This document shows, in pieces, positions 50,966-59,714 of a stretch of 64,000 nucleotides of DNA. Both the position numbers and the translations under genes were made by a program. A model generated the notes under the pieces. The model was not told where the DNA came from. It ran no database searches and saw nothing but the letters and a program-made list of their open reading frames with translations. Source of the DNA: an uncultured Alistipes sp. (GTDB lineage Bacteria > Bacteroidota > Bacteroidia > Bacteroidales > Rikenellaceae); the NCBI GenBank assembly GCA_944322005.1, contig CALUNL010000001.1, forward strand, positions 124,001-188,000, in the 5' to 3' direction. Numbering within the stretch: the stretch's first letter is position 1; the number at the start of each line of letters is the position of its first letter.

Positions 50966-53869
50966 ATGATGAAAAGATTCTATTTCATGGTGTTGCTCAT
51001 CGCCGCAATGGTGATGACATCATGTTCGAAGTACAGGTACGAGACCGTATCGGGTGACCCGACCAAGACCCGTATCTATACTCTCGACAACGGACTGAAG
51101 GTCTATATGTCCGTAAACAAGGAGACCCCGCGTATCCAGACCTTTGTAGCCGTCAGAGTGGGTGCCAAGAACGACCCTGCCGAGACCACGGGCCTTGCAC
51201 ACTATTTCGAGCACCTGATGTTCAAGGGTACAGACAAGTTCGGTACGATGGACTACGAGGCCGAGAAGCCTTTGCTCGACGAGATCGAGCAGTTGTTCGA
51301 GGTCTATCGCAACACGACCGACGAGAAGGAGCGCAAAGCCATATACGCCCGCATAGACAGCGTATCGCAGGAGGCGTCGAAGTACTTCATCCCTAACGAG
51401 TACGACAAGCTCATGGCCGCCATCGGCTCCAACTCGACCAATGCCTGGACCTCCAACGATGAGACAGTATACATGGAGGATATACCGGCCAACGAGGTTG
51501 AGAACTGGGCGAAGATCCAGGCCGACCGTTTCGCGTCGCCTGTAATCCGCGGCTTCCATACCGAGCTTGAGACGGTTTACGAGGAGTACAACATGGGCCT
51601 TACCGATGACTCGTCGAAGGCATGGGACAAGATATGGGAGCTTATGCTGCCTGAACATCCGTACGGCCAGCACTCCGTAATCGGCCTTCAGGAGCACCTG
51701 AAGAACCCTTCGATAACCAACATCAAGAACTATTACAAGACCTACTATGTGCCGAACAACATGGCTGTCTGCATGTCGGGCGATTTCGACCCGGATGAGG
51801 CCATCGAGATAATCGACCGCTATTTCGGAAAGCTTGTGCCGAACGAGAACCTGCCGAAGACAGCCGATTTCGTTGCCGAGCCTCTCTCCGCTCCGGTTTC
51901 TGCCGAGGTCTACGGCCTCGAGAGCGAGCAGCTGTTGATGGGATGGGTCATCGGTCCGGCAAAGTCGGATGACGGTTACATGTCACAGATTGTTGCCTCG
52001 ATTCTGAACAACGGCCGCTGCGGTCTTATCGACACCGATATCATTCAGAAGCAGGCCGCGCTCAGTGCCTATGCATACAACGTGTCGTTTGCCGATGCCG
52101 GAGCCATGCTGCTCGAGGGTGCGCCGAAGGAGGGACAGACCCTCGAACAGGTACGCGATCTCCTGCTTGCGGAGGTGGAGCGTCTGCGCAACGGCGATTT
52201 CGACGAGTCGCTGCTTTCGTCCATCATCGCCAACTACAGACGTACGGAGATGGCGCAGCGCGAGAGCAACTTCATGCGTGCATACGGAATGGTAAGCTCG
52301 TTCATCACAGGCAAGACGTGGAAGGATTACATCACGGAGACCGACCGCGCCGCCAAGCTCACCAAGGATGAAATCGTAAAGTGGGCCAACGAGAAGTTGA
52401 AGGCCGACAGCTACGCCATAGTCTACAAGCGCGAGGGTGAGGACAAGACGCAGAAGAAGATAGAGAAGCCGCACATCACGCCGATAGAGACCAACCGTGA
52501 TGCGGCGAGCCAGTATCTTACCGATGTCCAGAACACGGAGGTTGCGCCGATTGAGCCGGTCTTCATCGATTTCGAGAAGGACATGGCCGTGACCAACATG
52601 AACGGCAACATCAGCGTTCTATACAAGAAGAACGAGGTGAACGACCTCTTCTCGCTCATATATCTCTATGACTTCGGTACCGCCGGCGACCCTGAAATAG
52701 ATATGGCGGTGAACTACATGGAGCTGCTGGGTACCGACACCGAGTCGCTCGAGGAGATTCAGCGCGAGCTCTACGCCATCGCCTGCAGCTTCGATATCGT
52801 TGCCGCGAGCGACCGTACGTATGTCATGATAAGCGGTCTTGGCGACAATATGGAGAAGGCCATGACCATCGCCGAGAACTACATGAAGAATGTCAAGGGT
52901 GACGATGCGGTTCTTGCGGAGGTTAAGCGCGACGTTCTGAAGCAGCGAGCCAACGCCAAACTCGACGAGTCGGCGAACTTCAGCGCGCTTATCAAGTATT
53001 CGTTCTACGGTGCCGATGCAGTGCGCCGCAGCACGCTTACGAACGACGAGCTGAATGCCCTTACGTCGGACGAACTGCTTGCCAAGATAAAGAACCTGTG
53101 CAACTACAAGCACCGCGTGATGTACTACGGTCCGGAGTCGAAGGGCAAGCTGATTCAGACGCTCAATACGCTGCACAACGTGGCCGAGAATCCGCAGGAG
53201 GTCGACTACAAGCCTTTGCAGGAGGTTATCGTAACCGAACCGACAGTTACGCTTGCACAGTACGACTCCAAGCAGATACGTTATGTGCAGTACTCTTGCC
53301 GCGGCGATCGTTTCGACGTATCGCTCGACCCGATGGTAAGGCTCTACAACGACTACTTCAGCGGAGGTATGAACTCCATCGTCTTCCAGGAGATGCGAGA
53401 GGCCCGCGGACTTGCATACACCGCATATACCGACTTCTCCGAGGGCGCAACTGCGGAGAATCCGTACAAGTACTTCGCATTCATCGCCACGCAGAACGAC
53501 AAGCTCCGCGACGCCGTTACGGCATTCGACGAGATAATCGAGAACATGCCGCAGTCGGAGCACGCATTCGAGATTGCCAAGGAGAGCCTGCTCACCTCGC
53601 TTGCGACGAACCGCCGCGTGAAGTCGTCCGTACTCTGGGCCTATGTCGACAACTGCAATATGGGTGTGGACTTCGACCGCAACAAGGTGGTTTACGAAAA
53701 GGTTAAGGATATGACGCTGCAGGATGTGGTTGACTTCCAGAACAAGTATGTCAAGGGCCGTGTCTACAACTACGTTATCCTCGGTGACCGCAAGAACCTG
53801 GATATGAAGTATCTGAAGTCTCTCGGCAAGGTCAATTTCGTTTCGCAGGAGGAGATTTTCGGATATTGA
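50966..53869 (+). CDS. M16 family (pitrilysin-like) metallopeptidase lipoprotein, two-domain
   Basis: A large zinc protease of 967 residues with a lipoprotein signal (MVMTSCSK), probably at the periplasmic or outer membrane. The inverted zinc motif is HYFEH (His79, Glu82, His83) in GLAHYFEHLMFKG, with a downstream Glu in HTELETVYEEYNM. A second M16 half covers the C-terminal part (GGMNSIVFQEMREARGLAYTAY, partial). ATG 50969 is the alternative start. A terminator follows. Confidence 0.93.
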   Translation: MMKRFYFMVLLIAAMVMTSCSKYRYETVSGDPTKTRIYTLDNGLKVYMSVNKETPRIQTFVAVRVGAKNDPAETTGLAHYFEHLMFKGTDKFGTMDYEAEKPLLDEIEQLFEVYRNTTDEKERKAIYARIDSVSQEASKYFIPNEYDKLMAAIGSNSTNAWTSNDETVYMEDIPANEVENWAKIQADRFASPVIRGFHTELETVYEEYNMGLTDDSSKAWDKIWELMLPEHPYGQHSVIGLQEHLKNPSITNIKNYYKTYYVPNNMAVCMSGDFDPDEAIEIIDRYFGKLVPNENLPKTADFVAEPLSAPVSAEVYGLESEQLLMGWVIGPAKSDDGYMSQIVASILNNGRCGLIDTDIIQKQAALSAYAYNVSFADAGAMLLEGAPKEGQTLEQVRDLLLAEVERLRNGDFDESLLSSIIANYRRTEMAQRESNFMRAYGMVSSFITGKTWKDYITETDRAAKLTKDEIVKWANEKLKADSYAIVYKREGEDKTQKKIEKPHITPIETNRDAASQYLTDVQNTEVAPIEPVFIDFEKDMAVTNMNGNISVLYKKNEVNDLFSLIYLYDFGTAGDPEIDMAVNYMELLGTDTESLEEIQRELYAIACSFDIVAASDRTYVMISGLGDNMEKAMTIAENYMKNVKGDDAVLAEVKRDVLKQRANAKLDESANFSALIKYSFYGADAVRRSTLTNDELNALTSDELLAKIKNLCNYKHRVMYYGPESKGKLIQTLNTLHNVAENPQEVDYKPLQEVIVTEPTVTLAQYDSKQIRYVQYSCRGDRFDVSLDPMVRLYNDYFSGGMNSIVFQEMREARGLAYTAYTDFSEGATAENPYKYFAFIATQNDKLRDAVTAFDEIIENMPQSEHAFEIAKESLLTSLATNRRVKSSVLWAYVDNCNMGVDFDRNKVVYEKVKDMTLQDVVDFQNKYVKGRVYNYVILGDRKNLDMKYLKSLGKVNFVSQEEIFGY

Positions 53870-53907
53870 TCCCGCTGAAGGTTCCGCCTTCGGGCTGAAC
53901 ATGCTGT

Positions 53908-53947
53908 CGGACGGAAGCGTATGAGGCGCCTCCGTCCGGCTTTTTTT
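53908..53947 (+). terminator. Intrinsic terminator after the M16 peptidase
   Basis: An 8-bp stem (53908-53915 with 53931-53938), a 15-nt loop and seven T residues. Confidence 0.75.
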
Positions 53948-54010
53948 GTGGCCATGCGTTTCGGATTTCGGACCTTTTTTCCTATCTTTACACGGATTAA
54001 GAGTTCGGCG

Positions 54011-54781
54011 ATGAGAGTCTCGGTCGTACAGTACGATATCGCATGGTGCAACCCGCAGGAGAACATCCGGCGCGCGGAGCGGCTCATATGCGGTAACCCG
54101 CCTTCGGACCTCTACCTGCTGCCGGAGATGTGGGACACCGGTTTCGTCATCGAGGCCGGCGACGTGGCACGTGCGGAGTGCGAGTCGGACTCTTTGCGGT
54201 GGATGCTCCGTACGGCCGCCGAACGCGGATGTGCCGTTGTCGGGTCGATGGCAGTGCGGGACGGAGAAGAAATCTTCAACCGCATGTTTTTCGTGACGGA
54301 GGAGGGCATTCTGGCTCGTTACGACAAACGCCACCTGTTCCGTATCGGCGGCGAGACAAAACACTTCACGGCCGGCAGCGAACGCGTCGTGGCGGAGTGG
54401 CGCGGGGTAAGGTTCCTGCTGCAGATATGCTACGACCTGCGATTCCCCGTCTGGTCGCGCAACCGCGACGACTATGATGCGGCGATATATGCGGCATCGT
54501 GGCCAGTGCCGCGCATGGGAGTGTGGGAGACTCTGACGAAGGCCCGTGCAATCGAGAACCAGTGCTGGGTAATTGCGGCCAACCGTATCGGCCGCGACCC
54601 ATATTGCGAGTACAATGGCGGAAGCGTCATCGTCGATGCCTGCGGACATGCCATTGCCGGCACGTCCGACGCGGAGGGTCTCGTGACGGCGGAGCTCGAT
54701 ATGGAGGCATTGCGTGATTTCCGGCGCAAATTCCCCGTAGGGAGGGATTCCGACCGCTTCACGCTGGAATGCGGCAGATGA
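54011..54781 (+). CDS. Nitrilase-superfamily amidohydrolase (omega-amidase-like)
   Basis: Cytoplasmic C-N hydrolase of 256 residues. The catalytic triad is Glu39 (LLPEMW), Lys106 (DKRHLF) and Cys140 (QICYDLRFP). These sequences, with NRMFFVTEEG and NRIGRDP, match omega-amidase (Nit2/YafV) type enzymes that hydrolyse alpha-keto amides, which is an inference from the subgroup. ATG 54011 is chosen because the upstream frame would begin within a terminator-like region. Confidence 0.88.
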   Translation: MRVSVVQYDIAWCNPQENIRRAERLICGNPPSDLYLLPEMWDTGFVIEAGDVARAECESDSLRWMLRTAAERGCAVVGSMAVRDGEEIFNRMFFVTEEGILARYDKRHLFRIGGETKHFTAGSERVVAEWRGVRFLLQICYDLRFPVWSRNRDDYDAAIYAASWPVPRMGVWETLTKARAIENQCWVIAANRIGRDPYCEYNGGSVIVDACGHAIAGTSDAEGLVTAELDMEALRDFRRKFPVGRDSDRFTLECGR

Positions 54782-54820
54782 AATTTGTGTTTTGGCATGA
54801 ATATTTAAACCGAAATAGAG

Positions 54821-56824
54821 ATGAAGAAAATTTTTATTACAGCCATGGGAATTTTTGCAGCTGTGCTTCCGGGGTGCTCGGACTCCGGACAGAAGGAGCA
54901 GGAGTGGATTGTCGACCGCTTCGACGACATCAAGGTGATACGCTATGAGGTTCCGGGGTTCGAGCAGCTCCCGCTCAACGAGAAGATACTCGTATATTAC
55001 CTCTCCGAGGCGGCCAAATGCGGGCGCGACATCCTCTACGACCAGAACTTCAAGTATAACCTTGCCATCCGCAGGGCGCTGGAGCAGATATACGAGAGAT
55101 ATGACGGCGACCGCAACGATGCCGACTTCAAGGCCATGGAGAAGTACCTCAAGAAGGTGTGGTTCGCCAACGGCATACACCACCACTATTCGAACGACAA
55201 GTTCGTTCCGGAGTTCTCGCGCGACTGGTTCGAATCGCAAATGGATGTCTGCGGTGTCAACGAACCTGTCCCGACAGACCTGCTGGTAGACATAATATTC
55301 GACCCGTCGCTCTATCCGACCCGTCTGAACCAGACGGCAGGTGTAGACATGGTGACCTCGTCGGCGGTGAACTATTATGAGGGTGTGACGCAGAAGGAGG
55401 TAGAGGCGTTCTATCGCAAGATGAGGAATCCGAACGATCACCGTCCGGTGTCGTACGGTCTCAACTCCAAACTCGTGAAGGAGGCCGACGGACGCATCGT
55501 CGAGCGTGTGTGGTATATCGACGGCATGTACGGTGATGCCATAAAGAAGATTGTCTACTGGCTTGAGAAGGCACAGGGTGTGGCCGAGGAGCCGCTCAAG
55601 GGCATTATCGGCGACCTTGTCAAATATTACCGCACGGGCGATTTGCGGGATTTCGACACCTACAGCATCAACTGGGTTGAGGATACAGTCTCGAACATCG
55701 ATTTCATCAACGGCTTTATCGAGGATTATAACGATCCGCTCGGACGCAAGGCTTCGTGGGAGAGCAACGTCAGCTTCGTGGACAGCGACGCCTGCCGCCG
55801 CACGCGCATAATAGCCGAGAATGCACAGTGGTTCGAGGACAATTCTCCGATCAATCCGGCATACCGCAAACCTGTCGTGAAGGGAGTCTCGGCAAAGGTC
55901 ATTACGGTGGCCATGCTGGGCGGCGACTGCTATCCGTCGACGCCGATAGGCATCAACCTGCCGAATGCCGACTGGATTCGCAAGGAGCACGGTTCGAAGT
56001 CGGTAACCATCGACAACATAACCTATGCATATGACAAGGCGGCACAGGGTAACGGCTTCCGTGAGGAGTTCGTGCTGCGTGCCGAGGACCGCGACATGAT
56101 GGAGCGTTACGGAAAGATAGCCGACGACCTGCATACCGACCTCCACGAGTGCCTCGGACACGGTTCGGGACAGCTCGCACCGGGCGTGAAGGGTGGTGAG
56201 CTCGGCTCCTATTCGTCGACTCTGGAGGAGACCCGCGCCGACCTGTTCGGCCTCTACTATATCGGCGACCCGAAACTCGTCGAACTGGGACTTGTACCGA
56301 CGACCGACGTTGCCAAGGCTGCATATGCATCCTACATCATGAACGGTATGATGACGCAGCTTGCGCGCATCGAGCCGGGCAAGAATGTGGAGGAGTCGCA
56401 CATGCGCAACCGCAAGCTGATTGCCGAATGGTGCTACGAGCAGGGTAAGGCCGACAACGTAATCGAGATGGTGAAGAAGAACGGCAAGACATATGTGGTT
56501 GTCAACGACTTCGACAAACTGCGCCAGCTCTTCGGCAAGATGCTCTATGAGGTGCAGCGCATCAAGAGCGAGGGCGACTACGAGGCCGGCAAGGAGCTTG
56601 TCGAAAAGTATGCGGTGAAGGTGGACGAGAAGCTGCACAACGAGGTTCGTGAACGCTACTATGCGCTCGGCATAGAGCCTTACGGCGGATTCGTCAATCC
56701 GGAATATGAACTTGTGGAGAAGGACGGCGAGATTGTGGACGTGAAGATTTCATATCCTAACAACTATGTGGAGCAGATGCTGCACTACTCGCACGACTAC
56801 TCGTTCCTGCCGACGCTGAACTGA
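54821..56824 (+). CDS. Dipeptidyl-peptidase III (M49), lipoprotein form
   Basis: Zinc exopeptidase that removes dipeptides from N-termini, 667 residues. Lipobox LPGC (Cys19) suggests envelope anchoring. The zinc motif is HECLGH (442-447) instead of the eukaryotic HELLGH, followed by EETRAD (469-474), matching the Bacteroides type. Other marks: KGIIGDLVKYYRTGDL, PNADWIRKEHGSKSV and the terminal HYSHDYSFLP. Lies 39 bp after the nitrilase; a bidirectional terminator follows. Confidence 0.95.
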   Translation: MKKIFITAMGIFAAVLPGCSDSGQKEQEWIVDRFDDIKVIRYEVPGFEQLPLNEKILVYYLSEAAKCGRDILYDQNFKYNLAIRRALEQIYERYDGDRNDADFKAMEKYLKKVWFANGIHHHYSNDKFVPEFSRDWFESQMDVCGVNEPVPTDLLVDIIFDPSLYPTRLNQTAGVDMVTSSAVNYYEGVTQKEVEAFYRKMRNPNDHRPVSYGLNSKLVKEADGRIVERVWYIDGMYGDAIKKIVYWLEKAQGVAEEPLKGIIGDLVKYYRTGDLRDFDTYSINWVEDTVSNIDFINGFIEDYNDPLGRKASWESNVSFVDSDACRRTRIIAENAQWFEDNSPINPAYRKPVVKGVSAKVITVAMLGGDCYPSTPIGINLPNADWIRKEHGSKSVTIDNITYAYDKAAQGNGFREEFVLRAEDRDMMERYGKIADDLHTDLHECLGHGSGQLAPGVKGGELGSYSSTLEETRADLFGLYYIGDPKLVELGLVPTTDVAKAAYASYIMNGMMTQLARIEPGKNVEESHMRNRKLIAEWCYEQGKADNVIEMVKKNGKTYVVVNDFDKLRQLFGKMLYEVQRIKSEGDYEAGKELVEKYAVKVDEKLHNEVRERYYALGIEPYGGFVNPEYELVEKDGEIVDVKISYPNNYVEQMLHYSHDYSFLPTLN

Positions 56825-56840
56825 GACAAACGGCAGTGAA

Positions 56841-56880
56841 AAAAACAGGCGGGACCGAAACACGGTCCCGCCTGTTTTTT
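56841..56880. terminator. Bidirectional terminator between DPP III and rluB
   Basis: A 17-bp stem (56841-56857 with 56863-56879) with a 5-nt loop and T/A runs on both sides, suited to both convergent genes. Confidence 0.92.
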
Positions 56881-56896
56881 CGTTTGTTGACGGCTG

Positions 56897-58102
56897 CTAC
56901 TCGTAGCGCCCCGACTTGAGGCGGTTCACCTCGTCATCGGTCAGGAACCTCCATGCACCGCGCTTGAGGTTCTTCTTCGTCAGTCCGGCATAGTATACGC
57001 GGTCGAGCTTCGTCACCTTGTAGCCGAGGTGCTCGAACATGCGTCTTACGATGCGGTTGCGGCCCGAGTGTATCTCCACGCCGACCGACTTCTTGTCATC
57101 CTTCAGGTATGAAATCTCGTCGAAGTAGGCCTCGCCGTCCTCGAGCGTGATGCCGTCTGCAAGTGTGTCGAAATCGGCACGGGTCAGCGGCTTGTCGAGC
57201 GTTACCTCGTAAATCTTCTTCTTGTTGCTTGACGGGTGCGTCAGTTTGCGCGTGACGTCGCCGTCGTTGGTGAAGAGCAGAAGTCCGAGCGAATTCTTGT
57301 CGAGACGGCCGACAGGGTAGATGCGCTCTGCGCATGCCCCCTTCACAAGGTCCATGACGGTCTTGTCGGCATGCTCGTCCTCGATTGTCGTTACGTAGCC
57401 CTTCGGCTTGTTGAGGAGCAGGTAGACGTTCTTCTGTCCCTGTATGCGTTCACCGTTGAAACGCACATCATCGGTCGGCAGTACCTTTGTGCCGAGTTCG
57501 GTGACGATGGTGCCGTTGACACTTACCAGGCCGGCCGTGATGTACGAATCGGCCTCACGTCGCGAACATATTCCGGACTGCGCCACAAAGCGGTTGAGTC
57601 TGATCTCGCCGTCGTTTTTTGCAGGGTTGTATTTCGGATACGGCTTGCTGCCGCGTACGGCTGTATGTCCGTATCCGCTGCGAGCCTTTGCCGGGCGGCC
57701 CTGCTGCGGCTTTCCGTACTCATGCTTGTCGAAACTGCGTGAGGAATTCGCTCCGCGCTCCGGGCGTCCGTGTGCATGCGACGGCTTGCCGTAGCCGTGA
57801 GTACGTTCGGTTGCGGCGGATTTGCCCACTTTGGACGGATATCTTTTTTCCGAGGAGTCGTGCGACGTTTCATGCCTGTATTCGGAACGCATCTCCGAAC
57901 TTCCGACTGCGCGCTCCCTGATGCGGTTGTCTTTTGTGAAATTGGGGTTGAAAGATGTGCGCTTGCGCTCCTGTTCCGTATGTGCTGAGCCGTTGCGTGG
58001 TGCACCGGTGCTCCCGACACGCTCCGTGCGTGCCCCGTGCAGGCGCTTGTCCTTGCCGAAACGCGAAAGTACCGCGCTCGAATCGTTCTTGAAATCTTTC
58101 AT
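56897..58102 (-). CDS. rluB: 23S rRNA pseudouridine synthase, RluB/RsuA family, with a long basic N-terminal extension
   Basis: Converts a uridine of rRNA to pseudouridine. 401 residues: the first 160 are low-complexity and basic (many Arg, Gly, Ser, His, such as SSEKRYPSKVGKSAATER), then the S4 domain (RLNRFVAQSGICSRREAD), and the catalytic domain with Asp in YPVGRLDKNS, followed by LTHPSSNKKKIYEVTL and EIHSGRNRIVRRMFEHLGY (partial). The extension makes the gene longer than the E. coli enzymes (RsuA about 230, RluB about 290). RNA binding by the extension is likely but unproven. Confidence 0.92.
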   Translation of the reverse strand: MKDFKNDSSAVLSRFGKDKRLHGARTERVGSTGAPRNGSAHTEQERKRTSFNPNFTKDNRIRERAVGSSEMRSEYRHETSHDSSEKRYPSKVGKSAATERTHGYGKPSHAHGRPERGANSSRSFDKHEYGKPQQGRPAKARSGYGHTAVRGSKPYPKYNPAKNDGEIRLNRFVAQSGICSRREADSYITAGLVSVNGTIVTELGTKVLPTDDVRFNGERIQGQKNVYLLLNKPKGYVTTIEDEHADKTVMDLVKGACAERIYPVGRLDKNSLGLLLFTNDGDVTRKLTHPSSNKKKIYEVTLDKPLTRADFDTLADGITLEDGEAYFDEISYLKDDKKSVGVEIHSGRNRIVRRMFEHLGYKVTKLDRVYYAGLTKKNLKRGAWRFLTDDEVNRLKSGRYE

Positions 58103-58126
58103 GTCGAATGTCTGTTTTTACGACGG

Positions 58127-58160
58127 CAAAGGTAAACTAATTTTTGATAACCGTATCAAA
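58127..58160 (-). promoter_or_regulatory. Promoter for rluB
   Basis: On the minus strand: TTTG (58157-58160), 22-bp spacer, TACCTTTG (58127-58134), about 25 bp before the start. Confidence 0.7.
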
Positions 58161-58279
58161 CCGTAGGCCAAATCATTGCAAAAACCGTAATTCGCTACCG
58201 AATAATCCTTTCAGGCGACCGTAATCAGCCAAACAGGGCAAAAAGCATGACGTATGGGAGAATGAAGATTTATTTTTCG

Positions 58280-58287
58280 TACTTTTG
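58280..58287 (+). promoter_or_regulatory. -7 box for the MATE gene
   Basis: TACTTTTG, exact match, 28 bp before the ATG; no clear upstream TTG. Confidence 0.5.
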
Positions 58288-58314
58288 CGGGCGAATGGCA
58301 CAGACTCTACGACG

Positions 58315-59631
58315 ATGAACAGGGAAATATTTCGCATAGCCGTACCGAACATAATTTCGAACATCACCGTTCCGCTTATGGGAATCGCGTCGATGTTCAT
58401 CGCCGGACATATCGGCAACTCCACCCATACGATAGGCATGCTGGCTATCGGAGTCTCGATTTTCAACTTCATATACTGGAACTGCTCGTTCATACGTATG
58501 GGTACGAGCGGCCTGACGGCCCAGGCGTTCGGCGCCGGGAATTACCAGGAGACAAGCAATATGCTTGCACGTGCCGTAGCCGTGTCGCTGCTTGTGGGAG
58601 TGGCTGTGCTGGTGCTGCAGTACCCTCTCGGCGAGTTGTCGCTGATGATAATGAACGGCGACGAGTCGGTGTCCGATTACTTCTATGCCCGCATATGGGC
58701 CGTGCCGGCCGGCATAATGCTTTTCGGCCTTAACGGATGGTTCACCGGCATGCAGAATGCCGTGATACCGATGTGCACATCCATTGTCGTGAATGTGGTG
58801 CACGTATTGTGCAGCCTTTGGTTTGCTCTCGGACTCGGCATGGGCATCGTCGGCATCGCCTATGCATCGGTAGTCGCCCAGTGGACGGGACTGCTCGTAT
58901 CGGCGGTCCTGCTGTTCGCCGTATTCGGAAAGACGCTGCGCAAGGTCGACCTGCACGAGGTTATCGACATGCGCCCGATGCGCGAGTTCTTCCGTGTCAA
59001 TGCCGACATAATCGTCCGTACGTTCTGCATCGTTTGCGTATATACCTTCTTTACCGCCGCGTCCTCGCATATGGGCGACAGCGTGATACTTGCCGTGAAC
59101 GCCATGCTCATGCAGCTGTTCACCCTCTTCTCGTACATGAACGACGGCTTCGCCTATGCTGCCGAGGCGCTTACGGGCCGGTTTGTCGGGGCGCGCGATG
59201 TCGTTTCGCTTCGGCGCTGCATAAAGCGCTGTTTCGCGTGGACGCTGGTCACCGCACTCGTCTCGATAGGGATATATGTGGGATGGTGGCAGGAGATTCT
59301 GTCATTCTTCATGAGCCGTGATACGACGGATGCGGAGGCGATACTTGCAACGGCACACCGTTATATAGGATGGGTTATGGCGATTCCGCTTGCGGCGGCC
59401 ATACCGTTCACCATGGACGGAATGATGGTGGGGGCCACGCTAACCAAGATCATGCGCAACTCGATGCTGCTCTCGACGGCGGCATATTTCGCCATATATT
59501 ACGGCCTGCGCGGTGTCATGGGAAACGATGCCCTGTGGCTGGCCTTCACGTCGTACATGGTCATACGCGGCGTCCTGCAGTTTTTCATGTCTCACCGCAT
59601 GCACGACCTGTTTGCCCGTGCCGGGAAATAG
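58315..59631 (+). CDS. MATE family efflux transporter
   Basis: Twelve-span cation-coupled exporter, 438 residues from ATG 58315. Opening VPNIISNITVPLMGIASMFIAGHIGN with the MATE start motif, ALTAQAFGAGNY as the conserved N-half block and DGFAYAAEALTGRFVGA as the second-half block. Such proteins export cationic drugs or metabolites; substrate unknown. It is convergent with the C11 peptidase gene; only a weak hairpin at 59640-59658 separates them. Confidence 0.93.
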   Translation: MNREIFRIAVPNIISNITVPLMGIASMFIAGHIGNSTHTIGMLAIGVSIFNFIYWNCSFIRMGTSGLTAQAFGAGNYQETSNMLARAVAVSLLVGVAVLVLQYPLGELSLMIMNGDESVSDYFYARIWAVPAGIMLFGLNGWFTGMQNAVIPMCTSIVVNVVHVLCSLWFALGLGMGIVGIAYASVVAQWTGLLVSAVLLFAVFGKTLRKVDLHEVIDMRPMREFFRVNADIIVRTFCIVCVYTFFTAASSHMGDSVILAVNAMLMQLFTLFSYMNDGFAYAAEALTGRFVGARDVVSLRRCIKRCFAWTLVTALVSIGIYVGWWQEILSFFMSRDTTDAEAILATAHRYIGWVMAIPLAAAIPFTMDGMMVGATLTKIMRNSMLLSTAAYFAIYYGLRGVMGNDALWLAFTSYMVIRGVLQFFMSHRMHDLFARAGK

Positions 59632-59714
59632 CGGTTGCCTGCCGGCTCTCCGCCGGTACGGATGTCTTGGTTATGATAATGGGGTAGCGCCTGGCTCGGT
59701 GCTATGGCGCATCA

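Noticed and set aside
52619..56638. A 1339-codon open frame on the minus strand opposite the M16, nitrilase and DPP III genes
   Set aside because: It is antisense to three well supported genes with catalytic motifs, crosses intergenic terminators and has no recognisable domain; codon bias of the plus-strand genes keeps the frame open.
59640..59658. Short hairpin between MATE and C11 genes
   Set aside because: Seven-base stem with one G-U pair and no T tract; too weak to list as a terminator.
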